Notes under the pieces: generated by a model
What the model saw: the letters and a program-made list of their open reading frames with translations, nothing else
The model's database searches: none
Told to the model about the DNA's origin: nothing
NCBI GenBank assembly: GCA_910583845.1
Contig: CAJUAB010000023.1
Coordinates: 14,524 to 78,523 of the forward strand
Direction of reading: 5' to 3'
Source: an uncultured Acetatifactor sp.
GTDB taxonomy: Bacteria > Bacillota > Clostridia > Lachnospirales > Lachnospiraceae
DNA: 64,000 nt
Translations under genes and position numbers: made by a program
In this document: positions 25,141 to 33,391 of the stretch, piece by piece
How the letters are laid out: each line of letters starts with the position of its first letter
Numbering within the stretch: position 1 is the stretch's first letter

Positions 25141-26508
25141 ATGTTCAAGGGACAAAAGTGTTTGGTCATAGGGTCGGGTATCAGCGGTGTGGGCGCGATG
25201 TCCATGCTGGCACATATGGGAGCGGATATTCTGCTCTTTGACGGCAGCGACAAGATCACGCAGGAGGAACTGGAGGCAAAAGTTCCCCGGGGAATACAGG
25301 CGGCGTGTTATGTGCGGCAGCTGCCGGAGGAGCTTTTATCTCAGATCGAGGTGGCAGTGTTAAGTCCCGGCGTCCCCACGGATATTCCTCTGGTGCAGGA
25401 GCTGAGAGCCCGGGGAACCCGGGTGATCGGGGAGATCGAGCTGGGTTTTCTCGCGGAGCGGGGCAGGGTGGCAGCCATCACCGGCACCAACGGCAAGACT
25501 ACCACCACGACTCTGTTGGGGGAGATCATGAAAGCGCATCTGGGGGCGGAAAAGGTATTTGTGGTGGGCAATATCGGAAATCCCTACACGCTGGAGGCGG
25601 AGAAAACCGCGCCGGACACGGTGACGGTGGGAGAGCTGAGCAGTTTCCAGCTGGAGACGGTGGACACCTTCCGCCCCAGAGTATCCGCGATTCTGAATGT
25701 CACGCCGGACCACTTAAACCGCCATCACACCATGGAAGCCTATGTGGAGGTAAAGGAGCGTATCGCCATGCGTCAGACCCGGGAGGATATCTGTGTGCTG
25801 AACTACGAGAATGCCTGTACAAGGGATTTCGGTGACCGCTGTCCGGCCAGCGTGGTGTACTTTTCTTCTGGGAGGGAACTTCCGGACGGTTATTTCCTGA
25901 AGGGGGAGGAGATTTTCCTGGCGGAGGGAGGCCGGGCCAGACCGCTGCTGAATATCCACAGAGACATGAACCTGGTGGGGATCTGCAACGCGGAGAATGT
26001 GATGGCGGCCATCGCGCTCGCCAGGGGGTTGGAGGTCCCCATGGAGACGATCCTGCGGGTGGTGAAGGAGTTTCATGCCGTGGAACACCGCATAGAATAT
26101 GTGGCCACCAAGGGCGGTGTGGCCTACTACAATGACTCCAAGGGGACCAATCCCGACGCCGCCATACAGGGCATCAGGGCCATGAGCCGTCCCACGGTTC
26201 TCATCGGAGGCGGTTATGACAAAGAGAGTGAGTATGACGAGTGGATCGAGAGCTTTGCAGGCAAGGTGAAATGGCTGGTGTTGGTGGGGCAGACCAGGGA
26301 GAAGATCGCGGCCTGCGCCCGGGCCCACGGCTTTGATCGTATCCGGATGGCGGATTCCTTTGAGGAATGTATGCGGCTGTGTACCCGGCTGGCCCAGGAG
26401 GGCGACGCGGTGCTGCTCTCCCCGGCCTGCGCCAGCTGGGGCATGTTTCCCAACTACGAGGTGCGGGGACAGGTGTTCAAGGAATATGTAAACGGACTCA
26501 AGGAGTAA
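25141..26508 (+). CDS. murD: UDP-N-acetylmuramoyl-L-alanine--D-glutamate ligase
   Basis: 455 residues. An N-terminal Rossmann domain (VIGSGISGVGAMSMLAHMG) is followed by the ATP loop ITGTNGKTTTTTLLGEI, the ELSSFQLE motif, NVTPDHLNRH and the C-terminal domain with YNDSKGTNPDAAIQGI, all MurD hallmarks. It adds D-Glu to UDP-MurNAc-L-Ala in the cytoplasm. AGGAGG lies 9 bp before the ATG. ftsW follows after 4 bp. Confidence 0.95.
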   Translation: MFKGQKCLVIGSGISGVGAMSMLAHMGADILLFDGSDKITQEELEAKVPRGIQAACYVRQLPEELLSQIEVAVLSPGVPTDIPLVQELRARGTRVIGEIELGFLAERGRVAAITGTNGKTTTTTLLGEIMKAHLGAEKVFVVGNIGNPYTLEAEKTAPDTVTVGELSSFQLETVDTFRPRVSAILNVTPDHLNRHHTMEAYVEVKERIAMRQTREDICVLNYENACTRDFGDRCPASVVYFSSGRELPDGYFLKGEEIFLAEGGRARPLLNIHRDMNLVGICNAENVMAAIALARGLEVPMETILRVVKEFHAVEHRIEYVATKGGVAYYNDSKGTNPDAAIQGIRAMSRPTVLIGGGYDKESEYDEWIESFAGKVKWLVLVGQTREKIAACARAHGFDRIRMADSFEECMRLCTRLAQEGDAVLLSPACASWGMFPNYEVRGQVFKEYVNGLKE

Positions 26509-26512
26509 GTGT

Positions 26513-27700
26513 GTGGAAGATAGAAGCAGGGGAAGCAGAGGCAGAAGGAAGAGAAAAAAAGAGCAGACCGAATACTTTTTTGACTATAGCCTGCTGTTCA
26601 TTGTATTGTTTTTGATGGGGTTCGGGCTGGTCATGGTTTACTCCGCCAGCTCCTATGAGGCCCGGCAGGATTTCGGCAGCGGGACCCACTATCTGCGCAG
26701 GCAGTTGACCGCGGATATTCTGGGATTGGTGGTTATGATCGTGATGGCGAATATTCCGTACCGGTTCTGGAGGCGTTTCAGTACCCTGGCCTATTTTGTG
26801 TCCTTCGGCATGATCTTTCTGGTCTGGACGCCGCTGGGCGTGTCCTCCCACGGCGCCAAGAGATGGGTGGGCATTCCGGGCACCGCCTTCAATGTCCAGC
26901 CTGCGGAGGTGGCAAAAGTCTGCATGATCCTGTTTCTGGCCAATATGGTGTGCCTTATGGGAAAAAAGCTGCGCACCGCCAAGGGACTGACGGTGCTGGT
27001 GGCCCTGTCCCTTCCCCATTCCCTGGCGGTATGGCAGGTCACCGATAACTTGAGCTCCGCCATTATCATTCTGGGCATCGCCATGCTGATGATTTTTGTG
27101 GCAACGCCGGACTATAAGAGATTTGTCATCATGGGGCTCATCGCGGCGACGGTGGTGATCGGCATCGTGTGGACGATCTTCAACACCACGATCATAGATG
27201 ATCTGGACTTTCGAGGAGAACGCATCCTGGCCTGGCGGGACCCGGAGGCATATGCCCAGGGCAAGGGCTTCCAGACATTGCAGGCCCTCTATGCCATAGG
27301 TTCCGGCGGCATCTGGGGCAAGGGGCTGGGACAGAGCATGCAGAAGCTGGATTTCATTCCTGAGGCCCAGAACGACATGATCTTTTCCATTATCTGCGAG
27401 GAGCTGGGACTTTTTGGAGCAATCGCGATTATCCTGATGTTTATCATGCTGCTCTGGCGGATGATGATTGTGGCCAACAACGCGCCGGATCTGTTTGGGG
27501 CGCTGCTGGTGGTGGGGGTCATGGGGCACATAGCCATCCAGGTGATTCTCAATATCGCGGTGGTGACCAACACGATTCCCAACACGGGAATCTCCCTTCC
27601 CTTCATCAGTTACGGAGGCTCGTCGGTACTGTTTCTGATGATGGAGATCGGCCTGGTACTCAGCGTGGCCCGGCGTATCCAGCTGCGGGAGCTGGGATAA
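26513..27700 (+). CDS. ftsW: SEDS peptidoglycan glycosyltransferase FtsW/SpoVE
   Basis: 395 residues, about ten membrane helices after a basic N-terminus. SEDS signatures: YSASSYEA, SHGAKRWVGIPG, PAEVAKVCMILFLA, the catalytic-region EAQNDMIFSIICEELG and the closing ISLPFISYGGSSVLF. It polymerises lipid II with its partner PBP. The start is GTG 26513, with AGGAG formed by the last murD codons. Whether it serves division (FtsW), cortex synthesis (SpoVE) or both cannot be settled here; it is the only SEDS gene in the cluster. Confidence 0.92.
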   Translation: MEDRSRGSRGRRKRKKEQTEYFFDYSLLFIVLFLMGFGLVMVYSASSYEARQDFGSGTHYLRRQLTADILGLVVMIVMANIPYRFWRRFSTLAYFVSFGMIFLVWTPLGVSSHGAKRWVGIPGTAFNVQPAEVAKVCMILFLANMVCLMGKKLRTAKGLTVLVALSLPHSLAVWQVTDNLSSAIIILGIAMLMIFVATPDYKRFVIMGLIAATVVIGIVWTIFNTTIIDDLDFRGERILAWRDPEAYAQGKGFQTLQALYAIGSGGIWGKGLGQSMQKLDFIPEAQNDMIFSIICEELGLFGAIAIILMFIMLLWRMMIVANNAPDLFGALLVVGVMGHIAIQVILNIAVVTNTIPNTGISLPFISYGGSSVLFLMMEIGLVLSVARRIQLRELG

Positions 27701-27751
27701 GGCGTCCCTGCCCGCGTCCGGGAAATTGGAGGGACAACGCAACAATTCCGG

Positions 27752-27788
27752 CTTTTTGTCATAGGATAGAATAATTCATGACAAAAAG
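27752..27788. repeat. Perfect 11-bp inverted repeat before murA
   Basis: CTTTTTGTCAT (27752-27762), 15-bp spacer, ATGACAAAAAG (27778-27788), ending 16 bp before the murA start. It could be an operator or an mRNA hairpin near the ribosome binding site. Confidence 0.7.
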
Positions 27789-27803
27789 AGCGAAAGGTGT
27801 GCC

Positions 27804-29084
27804 ATGAGCGCTATCCCACAAAAAGCCACAGGGGAGATCCATATCAGGGGAGGAGTACGCCTCCAGGGTAAGGTGAAGGTACAGGGGTCTAAGAATGCGG
27901 CACTGCCAATTCTGGCAGCAACGATTTTAGCGGAAGGAGAGAGTTGTCTTAAGGATTGTCCTAAGATTTCGGATGTATATCGGATGCTGAGACTGCTGCA
28001 AAGCCTTGGCGGGCATGTGCGCTGGGAGGGGGAAGGCGTCTGTGTCAGTACAGGCAGTATCACCACGCGGGATATGCCCTCGGACGCCATCACGGGCATG
28101 CGTTCCTCCCTGTGCCTTTTAGGAGCGCTGCTGGCCCGGTGCGGCAGTATTGTCATGGAGTATCCCGGCGGCTGCGTCATCGGCAAGCGTCCTATTGATC
28201 TGCATTTGCAGGCGCTGGAACGGATGGGCGTCCGTTTCTGGCAGGAGGGGGACAAAATCTGCGGCCAGGCGCCGGAGGGGCTTTCCGGCGCGGTGATTTC
28301 CCTGCCGTTTCCCAGCGTGGGGGCCACGGAAAATATTCTGCTGGCGGCGGTCACGGCCAGGGGCTGTACCCGGATCGAGGGAGCGGCCAGAGAGCCGGAG
28401 GTGGAAGCTCTGTGCAGGTACTTAAATGCCTGCGGGGCCCGGATTGAGGGCGTGGGCGCGTCCTGCCTGGAAATCCGGGGGGTCCGGCGGCTCCACGGGG
28501 CGGCTTACCGCATTCCGGCGGACAGGATCGTGGCGGGAACCTATCTGTACGCGGCATTGGGAACCCGGGGCTGTGTGCTGCTGGAACAGGCTCCCTGCCG
28601 GCAGATGCACGCGGTCATTCATATGGCGGAGCGGATGGGCGCTGTCTGCCATGTGACGGAGGAGGGGCTGTATGTACAGTCCGTGGGAGAGCTGGTCTCC
28701 CCGGGCCTGATCCGCACGGGAGTCTACCCCGGATTTCCCACGGATATGCAGTCTGTCGCGCTGGCTGTCTGTGCCGTGGCGGCGGGGGAGACCCGGATTG
28801 AGGAGCGGATCTTTGAGAATCGTTTCCGGGTGGCGGAACCTCTGCGGCAGATGGGTGCGGATATCCGGCAAGACAGCCCGTGCAGTCTGTGGACGCAGGG
28901 AGGCCGCTGCCTGAGAGGGGAGCGGGTGAAAGCCGCCGAACTGCGGGGCGGTGCCGCCCTGGTGGTGGCGGGGCTGATGGCGGAGGGGGAGACTACGGTC
29001 ACCGGCTGTGAATATATTGAGAGAGGCTACGAAAACATCTGCAAGGATTTGAGAGAGTTAGGAGCAAGAATTTACAGTGTATAA
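27804..29084 (+). CDS. murA: UDP-N-acetylglucosamine 1-carboxyvinyltransferase
   Basis: 426 residues. VQGSKNAALPILAATIL at the N-terminus and YPGGCVIGKRPIDLHL with Cys124, equivalent to the fosfomycin-sensitive catalytic cysteine, identify MurA. The inside-out barrel pattern continues through TDMQSVALAVCAVAAGETRI and CEYIERGYENICKDLRELGA. It catalyses the first committed step of peptidoglycan precursor synthesis. An AAAGGTG site precedes the ATG. It sits where murG or murB lie in B. subtilis. Confidence 0.94.
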   Translation: MSAIPQKATGEIHIRGGVRLQGKVKVQGSKNAALPILAATILAEGESCLKDCPKISDVYRMLRLLQSLGGHVRWEGEGVCVSTGSITTRDMPSDAITGMRSSLCLLGALLARCGSIVMEYPGGCVIGKRPIDLHLQALERMGVRFWQEGDKICGQAPEGLSGAVISLPFPSVGATENILLAAVTARGCTRIEGAAREPEVEALCRYLNACGARIEGVGASCLEIRGVRRLHGAAYRIPADRIVAGTYLYAALGTRGCVLLEQAPCRQMHAVIHMAERMGAVCHVTEEGLYVQSVGELVSPGLIRTGVYPGFPTDMQSVALAVCAVAAGETRIEERIFENRFRVAEPLRQMGADIRQDSPCSLWTQGGRCLRGERVKAAELRGGAALVVAGLMAEGETTVTGCEYIERGYENICKDLRELGARIYSV

Positions 29085-29835
29085 TATGCGGCAGAAAAAG
29101 AAAAGAAAATGGCCAATTGTATTGATGGTTCTGACATGCGTGTCAGCAGTGGTGCTGGGGGCGGGATACTATGTCCTTGGCACCTACACCATCCAAAACG
29201 TGTACGTGGAAGGAAATATCCATTACACCCGGGAACAGATCCAGGACATCGTCATGGATGGGCCGCTGGGAAACAATTCTCTGTACCTTTCCCTGAAATA
29301 CCGGAACAGAGGTGTGGAGGATATTCCCTTCGTGGATGTGATGGATGTGAGCATTCTGTCGCCGGATACCATCAAGATCACGGTGTATGAAAAAGCGCTG
29401 GCGGGGTATGTGGCCTATATGGACAGCTACATGTATTTTGACAAGGACGGCTATGTGGTGGAGAGCTCCAGGGTAAAAACAGACGGTGTGCCCCAGATTA
29501 CGGGGCTGCAGTTTGAGTCCTGCACATTGGGACAGAAGCTGCCGGTGGAACGGGAGGATATTTTTGCCAGTATCATGGATCTGACCAAGCTGCTGAGCAA
29601 ATATGAGCTGTCGCCGGATCGGATCTATTTTCGGGATTACACGGAAATCACTCTGTTTTTCGCGGATGTGCGGGTGGCTCTGGGAGTGGGGGACAATCTG
29701 GAGGAAAAGCTGACTGTGCTGCCTACTTTTTTGCAGGGACTGGCAGGTCAAAGTGGGATTCTGCGGATGGAAAAATATGACAGAGATACCAGAACCACCG
29801 TTTTTGAGACGGACGCGGTGGAAACGCCGGGATAA
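29077..29835 (+). CDS. ftsQ: Cell-division protein FtsQ/DivIB
   Basis: 252 residues: basic N-terminus, one membrane helix (PIVLMVLTCVSAVVLGAGYY), then the POTRA domain starting at YTIQNVYVEGNIHYTREQI and a beta domain (VTDGVPQITGL-like region near residue 145). It recruits FtsL and DivIC to the septum. The GTG at 29077 overlaps the murA stop and follows AGGAG by 12 bp; ATG 29086 is an alternative start. It precedes ftsZ, as in most dcw clusters. Confidence 0.9.
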   Translation: MYNMRQKKKRKWPIVLMVLTCVSAVVLGAGYYVLGTYTIQNVYVEGNIHYTREQIQDIVMDGPLGNNSLYLSLKYRNRGVEDIPFVDVMDVSILSPDTIKITVYEKALAGYVAYMDSYMYFDKDGYVVESSRVKTDGVPQITGLQFESCTLGQKLPVEREDIFASIMDLTKLLSKYELSPDRIYFRDYTEITLFFADVRVALGVGDNLEEKLTVLPTFLQGLAGQSGILRMEKYDRDTRTTVFETDAVETPG

Positions 29836-29862
29836 AAAACCACTTTTTTTCGTAAAAATGTG

Positions 29863-29891
29863 TTGATTAATTCTTCAAATAATTATATGAT
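29863..29891 (+). promoter_or_regulatory. ftsZ promoter
   Basis: TTGATT (29863-29868) and TATGAT (29886-29891) with a 17-bp spacer, in a locally AT-rich gap. Confidence 0.7.
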
Positions 29892-29933
29892 AGTCTATAT
29901 GGAGTTTATACAGGGAAGAAGGAGGACAAGCCT

Positions 29934-31115
29934 TTGCTGGAAATTAAGACAAGTGACGCAGAAGCCGCTGCCAGAATCATCGTTGTCGGTGTGGGCGGAG
30001 CAGGCAATAATGCTGTTAATAGAATGATTGACGAGAAGATTGACGGTGTGGAATTTGTTGGTGTGAATACAGACAAGCAGGCTTTGCAGCTTTGCAAGGC
30101 CCCCAAACTGTTGCAGATCGGTGAAAAACTGACCAAGGGACTGGGCGCGGGCGCGAAGCCGGAGGTGGGTGAGAAGGCTGCCGAGGAGAGCTCCGAAGAG
30201 ATTGCGAACGCCCTGACCGGGGCGGACATGGTGTTTGTCACCTGCGGTATGGGCGGCGGCACCGGAACCGGAGCGGCTCCGGTGGTGGCCAAGCTCGCCA
30301 AGGATATGGGGATTCTGACAGTGGGGGTTGTGACCAAACCTTTCCGCTTCGAGGCCAAGGCCCGTATGACCAACGCCCTGGCCGGTATCAACAAGATCAA
30401 AGACAATGTGGACACTTTGATTGTAATCCCCAATGACAAGCTGCTGGAGATCGTGGATCGAAGAACTACTATGCCCGAGGCCCTTAAGAAAGCGGATGAA
30501 GTGCTTCAGCAGGCGGTGCAGGGCATCACAGATCTGATCAATATTCCGTCCGTTATCAATCTGGACTTCGCGGATGTACAGACGGTTATGAAGGACAAGG
30601 GCATTGCCCACATCGGCATTGGAGAGGGCAAGGGCGATGACAAGGCTATGGACGCGGTGAAACAGGCGGTGGAGAGCCCTCTGCTGGAGACTACGATATC
30701 GGGAGCCACCGATATTATTATCAATGTTTCCGGCGATATTACGCTGGCGGATGCCAATGACGCGGCCAGCTATGTGGAGCAGCTGGCAGGAGAGGATATC
30801 AATGTAATTCTGGGTGCCATGTATGACGATTCCAGGTCCGACAGCTGTACCATCACGGTAATCGCCACCGGTCTGGAGGACGTTCCGGGCGCCGCGCCCC
30901 AGTCCAGACTGGGCGGCGGGCTTCCCTACAAGAGTCCTGCGGCGCATGTGCCCCCCAGTACTTTGAAGAATTTTGCCGTGCAGCCCTCCAATCCAGCGGG
31001 CGCGGGAAACGGCACACAGCCGCGGCCTCTGACCGGCATTAACCGGCCGGCGGACATTCGCAGCAATGTGGAGGAGAAATCCCTGAATATTCCCAGTTTC
31101 CTCCAGAGAAAGTAA
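29934..31115 (+). CDS. ftsZ: Cell-division GTPase FtsZ
   Basis: 393 residues. IIVVGVGGAGNNAVNRMI, the tubulin signature GGGTGTGAAPVVA, the T7-loop region NLDFADVQTVM and the C-terminal tail ending in LNIPSFLQRK (the FtsA/SepF-binding peptide) are intact. It polymerises into the Z ring. The start is TTG 29934, eight bases after AAGGAGG; no ATG fits. It has its own promoter and is followed by an intrinsic terminator. Confidence 0.97.
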   Translation: MLEIKTSDAEAAARIIVVGVGGAGNNAVNRMIDEKIDGVEFVGVNTDKQALQLCKAPKLLQIGEKLTKGLGAGAKPEVGEKAAEESSEEIANALTGADMVFVTCGMGGGTGTGAAPVVAKLAKDMGILTVGVVTKPFRFEAKARMTNALAGINKIKDNVDTLIVIPNDKLLEIVDRRTTMPEALKKADEVLQQAVQGITDLINIPSVINLDFADVQTVMKDKGIAHIGIGEGKGDDKAMDAVKQAVESPLLETTISGATDIIINVSGDITLADANDAASYVEQLAGEDINVILGAMYDDSRSDSCTITVIATGLEDVPGAAPQSRLGGGLPYKSPAAHVPPSTLKNFAVQPSNPAGAGNGTQPRPLTGINRPADIRSNVEEKSLNIPSFLQRK

Positions 31116-31151
31116 AGATTTACCATCAACAGAATACATAGTTTGCTCATC

Positions 31152-31182
31152 AAGGCTTACACCCGAAGGGTAAGCCTTTTTT
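31152..31182 (+). terminator. Intrinsic terminator after ftsZ
   Basis: AAGGCTTACCC-type stem: AAGGCTTAC (31152-31160) pairs with GTAAGCCTT (31170-31178), followed by T6. Confidence 0.85.
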
Positions 31183-31196
31183 CCGTGTCTTTCTGA

Positions 31197-31273
31197 TGTC
31201 GAAATTCCGAGACGGCTTTTCGCCGCGGTTCTACCCGATTATGACAAAATATATAGCCTGTATCCCTTATACT
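31197..31273 (+). promoter_or_regulatory. spoIIG promoter with Spo0A boxes
   Basis: TGTCGAA at 31197-31203 is a perfect 0A box; TGACAAA at 31242-31248 is a 6/7 match (consensus TGNCGAA). ATGACA (31241-31246) and TATACT (31268-31273) form -35 and -10 elements 21 bp apart. The B. subtilis spoIIG promoter has the same kind of overlong spacer and needs Spo0A~P. Confidence 0.75.
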
Positions 31274-31315
31274 GATTGTGAAGACCTGAGAAACAGATCT
31301 TAAGGGGGATTACAA

Positions 31316-32197
31316 ATGTATTATGAAGTCTACCTGGACAGCATTTTTCTGATCTGTTTCTGCATGAACCGGTATCTTCTGGGACTGGCGGCCCTTTGTC
31401 TGCCATGCACTGCCACGCATGGCAGACTGTGGGCGGGAGCGGCTGTGGGCGCGGCAGGAGAAGTGTCAGCGCTGCTTATGCCTGTGGGCGGTATGCCCCT
31501 TCGGCTGTTCCTGCTCTTGATCAGTCTGTACGGGATGGAAGGGATAGCTTTCAGATGCTGGTGGGGAAGGGGGCTTGTCAGAATCACGGAAGGTCTTTGC
31601 GTCTTTTTTTTCCTGCTGGGAGGCGCGATTAAGCTGCTTCTTGGTCTTTTCCCGGGGAGAGAGGGCTGGCTGGCGTGCGGCGGCAGTGTGCTGCTGGCGG
31701 GGGCGGGATGCTATGAAGGAATCCGCCTGCTGGTGCTGCGCCGAAAAAAGGCTGAGGAGAGCTGCAAGGTTATTTTGCTGGGGGAAGACGGGCGCAGCAT
31801 GCGGATAGAGGGATTGGTGGACACGGGGAACAGCCTGAAAGAGCCCATCAGCGGCAGACCTGTGGCTGTGCTGGAGCAGAGGATCTGGGAGCAGCTGTAT
31901 CCGGGGGAGCCTCCCTTTGGCATGAGAGCGATCCCCTACCACAGTGTGGGCAAGCCGGCGGGAATCCTGAGCGGCTATCCTGTGAAGGATATGGAGGTGG
32001 AGATCGGCGGTATCCGGCAGAAATGCAGAGACATATATATAGCAGTATGGCAGGAGAGGCTATCCGAGACGGGAGCCTATCAGATCCTGCTGCAGCCCGC
32101 CATGTTCAGCGATGAAGCGGGGCGGCACCGCAGAGAAGAGACGGAACTTAAAAAAGCAGACAGTCTCGGAACGGAGGTGCCGGGAAGGAAGTTTTAG
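31316..32197 (+). CDS. spoIIGA: Pro-sigma-E processing protease SpoIIGA
   Basis: 293 residues. The N-terminal half has about five membrane helices; the C-terminal half is an aspartic-protease-like domain with Asp169-Thr-Gly in GLVDTGNSLKEPISGRPVAV. It cleaves the pro-peptide of sigma-E after a forespore signal. AAGGGGGA precedes the ATG. The last 25 or so codons (from RRHRREETEL) are encoded by the first copy of a 112-bp tandem repeat, so the native C-terminus has been replaced or extended. Confidence 0.93.
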   Translation: MYYEVYLDSIFLICFCMNRYLLGLAALCLPCTATHGRLWAGAAVGAAGEVSALLMPVGGMPLRLFLLLISLYGMEGIAFRCWWGRGLVRITEGLCVFFFLLGGAIKLLLGLFPGREGWLACGGSVLLAGAGCYEGIRLLVLRRKKAEESCKVILLGEDGRSMRIEGLVDTGNSLKEPISGRPVAVLEQRIWEQLYPGEPPFGMRAIPYHSVGKPAGILSGYPVKDMEVEIGGIRQKCRDIYIAVWQERLSETGAYQILLQPAMFSDEAGRHRREETELKKADSLGTEVPGRKF

Positions 32198-32380
32198 ATG
32201 CATCACTGTGCAGATGAAACTTCCTTCCGGAGGGCGGCACCGCAGAGAAGAGACGGAACTTAAAAAAGCAGACAGTCTCGGAACGGAGGTGCCGGGAAGG
32301 AAGTTTTAGATGCATCACTGTGCAGATGAAACTTCCTTCCGGAGGGCGGCACCGCAGAGTAGAGACGGAACTTAAATAAG
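32121..32380. repeat. 112-bp tandem, two-hairpin repeat between spoIIGA and sigE
   Basis: Copies start at 32121, 32233 and 32345 (partial), exactly 112 bp apart; the two full copies are near identical. Each contains hairpin A (GGCACC with GGTGCC, inner GAGAC with GTCTC) and hairpin B (GGGAAGGAAGTTT with AAACTTCCTTCC). The third copy ends in CGGAACTTAAATA at the sigE ribosome binding site. The architecture equals 17384-17511. Confidence 0.9.
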
Positions 32381-32386
32381 AAAGGA

Positions 32387-33136
32387 ATGAAAAAAATGAT
32401 TTTAATGGCATCATTGCCCGTGGGCATCCCACTGTGGGTGTTTCGCCGGGAAAAGGCGAAGCGGGTACATAGACAGGGAGACATCCACTATATCGGCGGG
32501 GCCGAGGTGCTGCCGCCCCCGCTGGAGCTGGAGCGGGAAACCCAGATGATCGGGGCGTTGGGGACGGAGTCCGAGGAGGAAGCCAAGTCCGTACTGATTG
32601 AACACAATCTGCGGCTGGTGGTCTACATAGCCAAAAAATTTGACAACACCGGCGTGGGCGTGGAGGATCTCATTTCCATCGGCACCATCGGCCTGATCAA
32701 GTCCATCAACACCTTTAAGCCCGACAAAAATATCAAGCTGGCAACTTATGCCTCCAGATGCATTGAAAACGAGATTCTGATGTATCTGCGGCGCAACAAT
32801 AAAACCAGACTGGAGGTGTCCATCGATGAGCCGCTGAATGTGGACTGGGACGGCAATGAACTGCTGCTGTCGGATATCCTGGGAACGGACGAGGATATCA
32901 TTTACCGGGACATGGAAAATGAGGTGGAGCGCAGTCTGCTTCGGGGGGCCATCAACAAATTGTCGGAGCGGGAGAAGACCATCATCCGTCTGCGCTTTGG
33001 CCTGGGGCATCCGGACGGACAGGAGATGACACAGAAAGAAGTGGCTTCTCTGCTGGGCATCTCTCAATCTTATATCTCCCGTCTGGAAAAAAAGATTATG
33101 AAGCAGTTAAAAAAGGAGATGAGCAACAGCATCTGA
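32387..33136 (+). CDS. sigE: RNA polymerase sporulation sigma factor, pro-sigma-E
   Basis: 249 residues. The N-terminal pro-sequence ends near HYIGGAEVLPPPLELE, the counterpart of the B. subtilis processing site. Then come sigma region 2 (HNLRLVVYIAKKFDNTGVG, EDLISIGTIGLIKSI, YASRCIENEILMYLRR) and region 4 with the helix-turn-helix KEVASLLGISQSYISRLEK. It directs early mother-cell transcription after cleavage by SpoIIGA. AAAGG lies 1 bp before ATG 32387 and 10 bp before in-frame ATG 32396, so 32396 may be the true start. Confidence 0.95.
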   Translation: MKKMILMASLPVGIPLWVFRREKAKRVHRQGDIHYIGGAEVLPPPLELERETQMIGALGTESEEEAKSVLIEHNLRLVVYIAKKFDNTGVGVEDLISIGTIGLIKSINTFKPDKNIKLATYASRCIENEILMYLRRNNKTRLEVSIDEPLNVDWDGNELLLSDILGTDEDIIYRDMENEVERSLLRGAINKLSEREKTIIRLRFGLGHPDGQEMTQKEVASLLGISQSYISRLEKKIMKQLKKEMSNSI

Positions 33137-33167
33137 CTGCAGACAGGTGAAACATCTGAAATGATTT

Positions 33168-33212
33168 CGCAGATATCCGTCATATCCGAAAGTGATATGG
33201 CGGATATCTGCG
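33168..33212. repeat. Long inverted repeat downstream of sigE
   Basis: Two 19-bp arms, 33168-33186 and 33194-33212, with one mismatch and a 7-nt loop (CGAAAGT). The arms centre on CAGATATCCG and CGGATATCTG. No T-run follows. It probably ends or protects the sigE transcript. Confidence 0.75.
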
Positions 33213-33329
33213 CTGTGAGGCAACTGTTCCGGAGCCGGTCCGACTGAGCCGCGCGGGCGTGTTTTCGCACAGTTCGCCAGAGGGATGACTCCTGTAAGAT
33301 TTTCCCTTTTCAAATCAGTGATTTTAGTA

Positions 33330-33335
33330 TATACT
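33330..33335 (+). promoter_or_regulatory. Possible -10 element before the 98-residue gene
   Basis: TATACT at 33330-33335; the -35 region 17 bp upstream reads TTTTCA, a weak match. Confidence 0.35.
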
Positions 33336-33391
33336 AGAGTTTACGATGCGGAAGTGATCAACATTCAAAGAAAAAAGGCAAGGATTGCTTT

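Noticed and set aside
32121..32380. Separate small gene in the second 112-bp copy (frame 32112-32309)
   Set aside because: It merely repeats the end of spoIIGA from the duplicated unit and lacks its own start context.
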